A DNA stretch of 20,813 bases, from positions 1-20,813 of the IMG/VR virus record IMGVR_UViG_3300025112_000239, one strand, 5' to 3'. The translations under genes were made by a program, and so were the position numbers. Source of the stretch: a virus. The first letter of the stretch is position 1, and each line of letters starts with the position of its first letter. The notes beneath the pieces were generated by a model. That model ran no database searches. It worked only from the letters and a program-made list of their open reading frames with translations, and was not told the DNA's origin. This document shows, piece after piece, positions 8,513 through 17,800 of this stretch.

Positions 8513-10309
8513 ATGTCAGATGATCAAAAAAAGATTATTCCAATTGATTATACTCATAGGGAATATTCTAGTATCCGCCGCGACTTAATGGAAATTGCTG
8601 AAAGACACTATCCAGATAGTTTTCAGGATTTTAGCGAAGCATCTTTTGGCTCTTTGATGTTGGACGCTGTTGCTTATATTGGCGATCAATTGTCATTTTA
8701 CCTAGATTATAATGTTAATGAATCCTTTTTAGATACTGCTTATCAATATAGCAATGTTCTTCGACATGGTAGAATTTTAGGATATAAAAACACTGGACGC
8801 CCCTCAACTTATGGAACGGTTGCTTTGTATATTATTATACCATCATCAAACACTGGTATAGGACCTGATACAGCATATATTCCAGTTTTAAAAAGAGGAA
8901 CGCGTTTCACATCCACTACTGGATTAAACTTTCTTTTAACAGAAAATGTAGATTTTGCGGATCCAAAACTCCCGGTAGTTGTGGCTCGCGTCGATACTGA
9001 TACTGGGGCCCCAACTCATTATGCTATTAAGGCATATGGGAATGTTGTTTCTGGCTATTATAACCAACAAGAGATAGAATGTGGCCCGTATGAAAGATTT
9101 AAAAGAATAAAACTGGCAAATACAAATATATCAGAAATTATTTCTGTTTTGGATTCTCAAGGAAATGAATATTTTGAAGTAGATTATTTAGCTCAAGATA
9201 TGGTTTTCAAAGAAATCTCAAATACTAATTTTAGAAGTGATAATGTGCCGTCTATTTTAAAGCCTTATCTAGTATCTAGAAAATTTATTGTTGAAAGAGA
9301 TAGATTTTCGACGTATTTGCAATTTGGAAGCGGAAAAGCTGGAGAGAGTGATGTCGTGGCCGATCCACAATCAGTTGCTATAGATGTGTTTGGAAAAAAC
9401 TATATCACAGATACAACTTTTGATCCAACGAGACTCTCAAAAAATATTACGTATGGTATTGTTCCATCTAATACTACGTTGACAATCGTTTATAGAATAA
9501 CAAATCCGACAAATGCTAACGTTGGGGCCAACTCAATAACAGGAATATCAAACAGCGAATTTGATTTTAATGATCGTGCCTCTTTAGCTTCTAGCACGGT
9601 TCAAACAGTTATTAATTCTTTAGAAGTGAGCAATGAAGAACCAATTATTGGAGACGTTTCTAATGCTTCGACGGGCGAATTAAAAAGAAGAATTTTTGAT
9701 ACTTTTCCAACACAAAATAGAGCAGTTACACAAGCAGACTACGAGAGTTTGGTTTATAGAATGCCGGCTAAATTTGGCGCTATAAAGAGGTGTTCAGTTC
9801 AACGAGATCCAACTGCTAATAAAAGAAATTTAAATATGTACGTGCTTTCTGTTGATCAACAAGGTTTTTTAACACAAGCTAATTCAACCATTAAAAATAA
9901 TTTAAAAACATGGATTGATCGTCATAGAATGATAAATGATACAGTTGATATTTTAGATCCATACATTATTAATTTGGGAATTGAATTTATTGTTAAGCCT
10001 ACTAATAATGCAGACAAATATCTTTTGCTCAATGCATGTGTCGCCGCGCTAAAAAAGAAGTATTCTGTACCGTTTTTTATTGGAGAGCCAATTTCTATTA
10101 GTGATATATACACCACTTTAAACAAGGTATCTGGAGTGTTAGATGTGATAAAAGTTAAGTTGGTGACTAAAACAGGCAGTAATTATTCCGGAGTAGATAT
10201 CGAAATCAATAAAAACCTATCTCCAGATGGTTCTTCCTTGATTGCTCCAAAAAATGCGATTATTGAAATTAAATATCCACAAACCGATATTAGAGGAAAG
10301 ATTAGATAA
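8513..10309 (+). CDS. gp6: Baseplate wedge protein gp6 (baseplate J-like)
   Basis: 598-aa protein, close in length to T4 gp6 (660 aa). gp6 dimers form the ring that holds the baseplate wedges together and changes diameter when the sheath contracts. The N-terminal part (about 10-110) has the gp6-type pattern: DYTHREYSSIRRDL, then FSEASFGSLMLDAVAYIGD and LDYNVNESFLDTA. The middle is beta-rich. A baseplate J-like segment follows, with the signature RAVTQADYESLVYRMPAKFG at 403-422, then an alpha/beta C-terminal domain that recurs in wedge proteins (LGIEFIVKP and the strands after it). The Shine-Dalgarno AAGAGGA (8499-8505) is 7 bases before the ATG. The stop TAA (10307-10309) shares its last A with the next start (TAATG), so the downstream protein is likely translationally coupled. 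The assignment as gp6 rather than P2-like J rests on the N-terminal region and length. Confidence 0.87.
   Translation: MSDDQKKIIPIDYTHREYSSIRRDLMEIAERHYPDSFQDFSEASFGSLMLDAVAYIGDQLSFYLDYNVNESFLDTAYQYSNVLRHGRILGYKNTGRPSTYGTVALYIIIPSSNTGIGPDTAYIPVLKRGTRFTSTTGLNFLLTENVDFADPKLPVVVARVDTDTGAPTHYAIKAYGNVVSGYYNQQEIECGPYERFKRIKLANTNISEIISVLDSQGNEYFEVDYLAQDMVFKEISNTNFRSDNVPSILKPYLVSRKFIVERDRFSTYLQFGSGKAGESDVVADPQSVAIDVFGKNYITDTTFDPTRLSKNITYGIVPSNTTLTIVYRITNPTNANVGANSITGISNSEFDFNDRASLASSTVQTVINSLEVSNEEPIIGDVSNASTGELKRRIFDTFPTQNRAVTQADYESLVYRMPAKFGAIKRCSVQRDPTANKRNLNMYVLSVDQQGFLTQANSTIKNNLKTWIDRHRMINDTVDILDPYIINLGIEFIVKPTNNADKYLLLNACVAALKKKYSVPFFIGEPISISDIYTTLNKVSGVLDVIKVKLVTKTGSNYSGVDIEINKNLSPDGSSLIAPKNAIIEIKYPQTDIRGKIR
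10292..10297 (+). promoter_or_regulatory. Ribosome binding site inside the gp6 gene
   Basis: AGAGGA at 10292-10297 lies within the last codons of gp6, 11 bases before the ATG at 10309. With the TAATG overlap it explains how the next gene is started without any intergenic gap. Confidence 0.5.
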
Positions 10310-11880
10310 TGGCCATTAAAAAGTATATTGCCGATGCGGATACAACTATAGTTAACGCTTTTCAATCTGATTTATCTACGCGCGCCACTGGCTCCAACGC
10401 CGGCGAAGCAGATGTTCTTGAAACGTTTTCGATTTATGGTAGACAGTCCACTAGTTCCGCTGAGCTTTCTAGAATTCTAATTAAATTTCCAATAACAAGC
10501 ATAACTACAGACAGAACTAATGCTGTAATTCCCGCTAGCGGGAGCGTTAGTTTTTATCTTCGTATGTTCAATGCAGGCCATTCTAGAACGGTACCAACTG
10601 ATTATAAAATAAGTGTTTCTGCTGTATCTCAATCTTGGCAAGAAGGGGAGGGTTTAGCTTTAGAGCTTGGACAGTACAAAGATCTTACGAGAGGAAATCC
10701 CGGCGCCAACTGGATGAGCGCTTCGAACACAACGGCATGGACGACGGTTGGAGGCGATTATTTAACAGGTTCAGCCACTGCTGTTAACTTGATTTTTTCT
10801 AAAGTTGTCGATCAATCTTTTACAACTGGATTAGAAGATATAGAAGTTGACGTTTCGGATTTTGTTGAAAAATGGATAGCTGGAGCAATTGGCAATTATG
10901 GCTTTGGTGTTTTTCTTTCTTCTAGCTATGAAGCATATTTCTCTAGTTCGACTGCGTTGCCCACGGGAAGTGTACTTCAAAATGTAAATGGCGCCACAGA
11001 TTCATATTATACGAAACGATTTTTTGCAAGAGGCTCACAGTATTGGTTTAAGCGCCCAGTACTTGAAGCTCGCTGGGATGATTCGGTTAAGGATAATCGT
11101 GGTGGTTTTTATTATAGTAGCTCACTGGCGCCCGCGTCAGAGAATCTTAATACAATTTATTTGTACAACTATGTTAGAGGAAGATTAAGAAACATTCCCG
11201 TTATTGGAACTGGAGAAATTCTAGTTAGTCTTTTCTCTGGTTCGTATGATAATAGCTCTCCTTCGGGATCAAAACTTGTACTACACAATGGTAAATATAA
11301 TGTAACTGGTGGTTACGTTTCCACAGGTATTTATTCGGCATCGATTGCAATTACTGCAGCTTCTACTCCTTTAACAGCACTATATGATGTATGGCATAGC
11401 GGAAACGTTGGTGAATCTACAACTGGTGTAGAATATTTTACCGGTTCTATGACGCCGCTTTCGTTGAATGGCGCCCAGTCTGCTGCTAAGCCGGTTTATT
11501 ACTTGAATATTACTAATCTAAGAGATAAATATCGTGCGGACGAAACCGCGAGGTTCAACTTATATGTAAGAAATAAATATTGGAATCCAACTATTTATAC
11601 AGTGGCGCAGTCTTCGCCGCCAACTACAACAATACCTAGCGCATCGTATAGAGTTTACAGAGTATTGGACTCATACGAGGCTGTTCCTTATGGAACTGGT
11701 AGCGATTTACACACTGTATTATCATATGATGTTTCTGGAAATTATTTTGATTTTGACATGTCTCTATTAGAGCCAGGTTATGCATATGCACTTAAATTTT
11801 CTTTTTATGATTCTGGATTACAAAGTTGGATGGAGCAAAACGAAGCTTTTAAGTTTCGAATAGAAGATTATGAGTATTAA
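10309..11880 (+). CDS. Beta-rich virion protein with DNRLRE-like N-terminal domain
   Basis: 523-aa protein, probably an outer baseplate or fibre-attachment component. Residues about 6-205 match the DNRLRE style, a jelly-roll module common on bacterial surface proteins: IADADTTIVNAF (6-17), SRILIKFPITSI (54-65), SWQEGEGL (109-116), GNPGANW (129-135) and VDVSDFVEKWIAGAIGNYGF (180-199). The middle (about 280-420) is rich in Ser, Gly, Thr and Tyr and looks like repeated beta sandwiches. The C-terminal part (about 400-523; YYLNITNLRDKYRADETARF, then MSLLEPGYAYALKFSFYDSG) recalls virion proteins of T4-like marine phages, from memory only. It overlaps gp6 by one base and the following gene by 11 bases, so the three are probably made in fixed proportion. 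It lies where T4 has gp7, but shows no recognisable gp7, gp8 or gp9 similarity. Carbohydrate binding is possible but unproven. Confidence 0.7.
   Translation: MAIKKYIADADTTIVNAFQSDLSTRATGSNAGEADVLETFSIYGRQSTSSAELSRILIKFPITSITTDRTNAVIPASGSVSFYLRMFNAGHSRTVPTDYKISVSAVSQSWQEGEGLALELGQYKDLTRGNPGANWMSASNTTAWTTVGGDYLTGSATAVNLIFSKVVDQSFTTGLEDIEVDVSDFVEKWIAGAIGNYGFGVFLSSSYEAYFSSSTALPTGSVLQNVNGATDSYYTKRFFARGSQYWFKRPVLEARWDDSVKDNRGGFYYSSSLAPASENLNTIYLYNYVRGRLRNIPVIGTGEILVSLFSGSYDNSSPSGSKLVLHNGKYNVTGGYVSTGIYSASIAITAASTPLTALYDVWHSGNVGESTTGVEYFTGSMTPLSLNGAQSAAKPVYYLNITNLRDKYRADETARFNLYVRNKYWNPTIYTVAQSSPPTTTIPSASYRVYRVLDSYEAVPYGTGSDLHTVLSYDVSGNYFDFDMSLLEPGYAYALKFSFYDSGLQSWMEQNEAFKFRIEDYEY
11862..11866 (+). 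promoter_or_regulatory. Weak ribosome binding site deciding the start of the giant gene
   Basis: AGAAG at 11862-11866 is only 3 bases before the ATG at 11870, which is a poor arrangement. An in-frame TAG at 11861-11863 rules out an earlier start, and the next in-frame ATG is far downstream. Start at 11870, inside the end of the previous gene (stop at 11878-11880), therefore most likely depends on translational coupling by an 11-base overlap. Confidence 0.45.
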
Positions 11881-14800
11881 AAAACTTTTTGAGTCTACAG
11901 ACAAATCAACAAATTACCTTTCTGACACTACTGAAAAAGAAGTATTTGAAGAAGTAGAGTCGGCAAGAAACGTTGAAGCAATTGCTGAAAAGCAAAAAAC
12001 ATATATACCACATGTAGATTATTCCGATCCAAGCAATTTTGTTAAGTATGGTTCTGCGTATCTATATTACAAATCTGCAATAGAAAGAATTATCGATTAC
12101 TATCCATATGATGGTTCAGATGCAGAAGTAAATGAGTTTTATAATAAATCATTAGATATTGAAAAATATATATTCAATAATCACTATCCACGAACAAATG
12201 GTTATGCTGTTTTAAGTTCTCAGGGGTGGGGCACCAAGACCCTCACTAGTGGCAGCTATAGCAATTCAGATAGTGATGAATATATTACCTTTTATGGTGG
12301 TCCCTCAAGCGGGTCATACACAACTTTGGCCGACGCCTTTTCTAATCCAACAAACAATAAGCCGGCCCAATCAACCATATATGATACCGACATATATACA
12401 ACTGCAAAACTACCAACTGACTATGGCCATGGCACCAGAGAGTCAAACCTAAAATCAGATTTTGACAAGGGAGTTACGGTTGAGTTTTGGTTTAAGACTG
12501 GCTCAGTAGCCAGCGCCGGCAAATCTCAGAAACAAGTAATATTTGATATGTGGAACAATGTTGCAACATCCAGCGCCGATTATGGACGAATTACAATTGA
12601 TTTTCAGGCAAACGCAGCAGGCACCCCATTTCGTATTACGGCTCAGTCTGGTAGTCCAGAAACTGCAAATTTTAAAGGCATCCAGGGACAATCGATTGGC
12701 AACAATATCACAATAACAACTATAAGTGATTGGAAACATTATGCATTTGTTTTTTATAACACGGGCTCTGGGCAAAAAGACCCCAATGATCATTTACGGC
12801 CCCCAGGTTCTAATGAGGATCTAGTTGTCAAGTTATACGTTGATGGTGTCTTAAATGATACCAACTTATATATATCGTCTAGTATGGCCGGCGGTGGGCC
12901 CACCGGCAATGGCGCCATTGGCGAACTTAACTCTAAGAATATGGTTGGAAGAATTGGCGCTCTGCAAACTGCACCTTCGGGAACTGTTACGCCCACATCT
13001 TTGTTAACAGAGATGGCCGGATTTGGCAAGCTAAGTGGCTCAATTGATGAGTTCAGATTTTGGAAGGTTAGGCGAAACTCTCATCAGATTGCAAAGAACT
13101 GGTTTACTCATGTTCGAGGCGGAACTAATACTGATATCTCTAATACAACTCTTGGCGTTTATTATAAGTTTAATGAAGGTATCACCCAAACATCGAGTAT
13201 CGATAGTAATGTTTTAGATTATTCTGGAAGAATCACGAATGGTACATGGACTGGATACGTTGCAGATTCTAGAAATATTGGTTCTGCAATAGTTTCTGCT
13301 AGTGCTGCTTCTTCAGAATATAAAGATCCGATTATCAGAACCTACCATCCTGACGTTGCAAAACTAAAATCTGGATTATTGAATAGCGGATCGTATCATG
13401 ATTCAACTAGTATTTCTTCTGTAGTGAGTCTTCTTCCAAGTTGGATTATAGAAGACCAAGAAAATACTGATGGAAACATTCAAAAGCTTTCTCACATTCT
13501 TGGCGCATATTTTGATAAACTTTATCTTCTAATTTCGCAAGTTCCAAAATTTAGAAACCAAACTTATACGAGCGCCTCACATTCGCCTTTGCCCTTTGCG
13601 CAGCACATGCCTCAATCGCTGGGATTATATACTCCTGAAATATTTGTTGATTCAGATATATTGGAACGATTTATGAATCGTACTCAGACAAAAATGTTTG
13701 AAGGCGATTTAACAGAAACCAAAAACCTAATTTATTTAAACCTTTATAACAATTTAGCTAATATCTATAAAGCCAAAGGAACTGAAAAAGCCATTCGAAA
13801 TGTATTTAGTTGTTTTAATATCGATGAAAACATAGTAAAATTAAATGCATATGCCGATAATCAAGTCTATGAACTAAAGAACAATCTTGTTCAAACTCTT
13901 GTTAATAAATCATCAATAAACTTTAGCCAGAATAATCACGAAGGAGTGGTATATCAAGCTGTTAGTGCTTCAAACCCTAATGCTCGTGGATATATTTCTG
14001 GTAGTTCCAAGGGCACTGTACATGTTGCAGAGGGTGCTGAAGATAAATATGGTTTTACCGTGGAAACAGATATTCGCTTCCCCAGCTTCAGAGTGTCTGA
14101 TCCGATTGACAGAAACTTTGAGGAAGTCTCTTTGTTTGGCATGGGCACTGTTTATGCTACAGGCGCCGCCGGCCACAATGGTACCAATACTACATGGTTG
14201 GGTGGTTATGGCAGTGCCTCTTATGATTATACCAACTTTCAAGTATTTGCTGTTCGTGATACTCCTTATTCAAAAAACGTTTATTTTAAAATATCTTCTT
14301 CATATGCGCCAAACTATTTTCCAACGTTGACAAGTAGTGTTTTCTTTGGTGTTTATGACGATCAGCGTTGGAATATTTCTGTTCGACTAAGGCCGCAAAA
14401 TCCTTTTATTAATATTGTGTCTGGTGCTGTAAGTCCTAGTTATGATCTGGTTTTCCAAGGTGTTAACTCAGAACTTGGGACTATTCAGAATAGTTTTACG
14501 ATGACTGCTTCTCTACCCCAGACCAATGCCCGCAATATTTTAAGAGCCCCAAAAAGGTTATATGCCGGCGCCAGAAAGACAAATATTACCGGTACAGTAT
14601 TACAAAAGTCTGATGTTTATTTCAGCAATATTAGATATTGGGGAAAATCTCTTGAAGATAGAGATTTAGAACAACATATATTTGATATTCAAAATCGTGG
14701 AATATCGGGTTCATATCAACATATCTCTCCGAAAGATCCCAATCTGGGCAATGCGGATGTGCTTAACTCCAATATGTTGGTATTAGATTGGAGCTTTGAT

Positions 14801-17800
14801 GATGTCACCGGCTCCAGTGATACTGGCAACTTTTATGTAACAGATATGAGTTCCGGCTCTGTAGAGTTACAAAACAACTATGGATGGGTTGGTAAGTTAT
14901 ATGGTTATCAACATACTGGCTACGGAACTGCTTTCTCAACTTCATCTAAGGATGTTGTACCTACTGAAAAAGTAAACTCGTATAAATTTATAGATCCCGA
15001 AAGAGTCATTTCTTCGGATATGATTCAGATTGTTTCTGAAGATGAAAAAGTTTTCGGAGTTCATGAGGTTAAACCAGATTACATTTATTCTTTAGAAAAA
15101 AGTATGTATAATGCTATTTCGGAAGAAATGCTTACTTTCTTTGCTGGAGCGGCGGATTTTAATAATATTATTGGAGAGCCAGTTAATCGATACCGTGATA
15201 GATATAAGACTATGGAAAAACTCAGAGAGATTTTCTTTAGAAGGGTTTCTGATGTAAAACAAGTAGAAAAATATATGGCCTATTACAAGTGGTTCGATGA
15301 CGCTTTGGCCGAAATAATTGAACAACTAATTCCAGCTTCTTCTGGATTTGTTGGAAACTCTCTCAATATCATTGAGAGCCATGTGCTAGAAAGAAACAAA
15401 TATCAAACAAAGTTTCCAACATTAGAATTTAAAGCCGATGACCCAGGTGGAATAATAACAGGATGGGAGTTTAACCAATGGAACTGGATTGAAAACGGCG
15501 TCCCCATACCTACCTCTCCACGTAAAACTGGAGAACGTAAAGATTTTTGGCTGAAAAGGGCAAAGAGAGATTCGCCTGAAATCACAACCGGCACTGCTTC
15601 GATTGATAACACAAGAGAATTGTACCGCCGCGTTAGCTGGTCCGTACCAACTTTAACAGCTAGCAGTCCGCTTCTGAGTTCATTCAACGGCTCGACGTAT
15701 GTTGGAGATAATTACAAAAGCGAGGTATTTGCTAAGACTTATAACTTAGAGATTGGCAATCCTCGTAGTCGTGATAATCACTATCGCACTTTTAAGGCCG
15801 GCACTAACTTCACTGATAATAAAAACATTCACTTTACTTATAATGCAGTTTATCCGGCCGGCCCCGTTAATACTGAGAATAATGTGTTTGTTCCAACAAA
15901 TGTTTTATTAGGCTTTGCTGAAGATATGACGCCACTCCCAGAAACTAATGATTGGGAAATTGATAATCGTTTCAAAACGCTTGTTAAAAGATATATTCCG
16001 ATTAAGCACGGTAGAGATTATAAAGGCGGCCTAGGCTACAGTAATGTTAAATCATCTTTTGCTTTCCCTTTTAATATTATCAGTTCTTCTGTAAAAACTG
16101 GATATAACAAGTATGTCATTGATACTGTAACAAACAGCATAGAAATTACAAATCTTCATCATGATACATATGGGGAAGATATGGAAATACCCCTGCAAGG
16201 ACCATTTACAAATTATGCTGTAGGCGGACATCAATCAAGACATGTTAGGCTAAACACTGGTTCTGACAACTACAGAAATCGTCCCGAAGCATGGAAACTA
16301 ATTCTCGGTGGTTGTCCTCTAGGTACTGGTGCTCTTGGTCTTGCCGGCGCAGATTATCCTTGGCCAGAAGCCAACACTAAAGGCGACCGTCCATATCCGA
16401 TGACCGCTTCACAAAAAGCTGTTTATTATCGCGACGAACTGGCAAAAAGACCAGTAAATATTCGCAATATTCATCTTGCAACCAGTTCTAATGGCACTAT
16501 TTTAGGCAACTATGATCAGTTATATGATGTAGTGAACTCAGTAGGAGCTTTCTTAACGCCAAGAAGGTTTGTTGATCAGCGCCCAGACTTTACTCAAGTG
16601 TTTAATAGCGGTGTAGATGTTAAAAAAGCAAATATTGTTGGCAACTTTATGGGCCTACGTCGGACAGACGCTGGACATTTTGATTTTGGACTAACATATG
16701 CACCTACTCAATTTACGGGTTCTGGGCAAAATAGAACCATAATAGTGGGACGCTTCCGCCACCAAGGCGGTCCAGAGGTGATGTCTCGTGGATTTCAAGA
16801 TATTCGCGGATCCGAATACTCACAATATAACGCATTTAACTATCGAAATTTAACTGTCCTTAAACCATCTCAGGGTCCAGCCGGGACAATTTCGGAAGCA
16901 ACTGGTGCCGGCATACCGGGTATTAAGGTTTTCGACATTCATAAGAAAGACTATGGCTTGTATTCTCATTTGGCTCGTCATACTGCAAGATTTGGAAGAG
17001 ATAGCTTGGTGTACCCTGGATCCGATGGTTTGGCGCGAGATCCTTATAATTTAAATAAATCATTTATGGAATATGGGGGGTTTGGTGCATATCGCTCAGA
17101 AAACACTTTGCAAGCTTGGTGGAGATTAAAGGAAAATGTATCTTCTGCCGGAACTGTTCCAAATGCCGCCGATGGCAGCACCGCAGCTACGGATGGTGCA
17201 TTTGATGCTTCTGGGGATCGACCAGCATATTCGAGAACATTGTTTCCTTCTAAGTATGTTCAAACTGCCAGTTGTACTTTTGATGGGAGCGATGATGGTG
17301 TAAATGTCGGAGGCGCCGGAACTTGGAATGCGATTATAGGTACTACGGCTGCTTCAACTAAGAAGATAACGCTATCTGCTTGGGTGTTTAAAACTGGCGA
17401 TGGAGGTGGAAATCTTGGTCGCATAGCAGATTTTGGCTCCACCGATCTTGCGATATATACTACTAGTACGGAACAAATTTATTTTCTAGCAAAATGGAAC
17501 GGCAACAATGCAGTTTATTGGAAAACCGATGCTGGAGCATTTTCATTAAATACTTGGAGTCATATCGTCGTTACATATGATGCTGCTGATTCCTCTAATG
17601 ACCCAAAGATATATGTTAATGGCGTTGACCAAAATGCTGCATATTCTAGCGGAACTCAAACTGGAGCTTATTATGGAATCCAAACTGGGAATTCTTATAT
17701 AGGAAACAGAAACGACGGAGCTAGAGCCTTTGCAGGACAAATATCAGATGTTGCTGTTTGGAATTCTATATTATCTGCTGATGAAATTAAAGCAATATTT

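Noticed and set aside
8496-8520. TTATAAATG near the gp6 start as a possible late promoter
   Set aside because: It overlaps the gp6 start codon itself, so a transcript from it would lack the ribosome site. It is better explained as an AT-rich spacer after the Shine-Dalgarno.
8127-10309. A type VI secretion or extracellular contractile injection system instead of a phage
   Set aside because: gp25 and J-like proteins occur in those systems too, but the T4-style gp6 N-terminus, the peptidoglycan peptidase and the giant adhesin-like virion proteins fit a phage better. No ClpV, AAA ATPase or effector gene is visible. It is not fully excluded, since head, sheath and packaging genes lie outside the window.
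11592-11599. TATTTATA, the reverse complement of the T4-type late promoter core TATAAATA
   Set aside because: A single 8-base match in AT-rich DNA, pointing against all genes and inside a coding region. By eye I found no perfect TATAAATA on the + strand.
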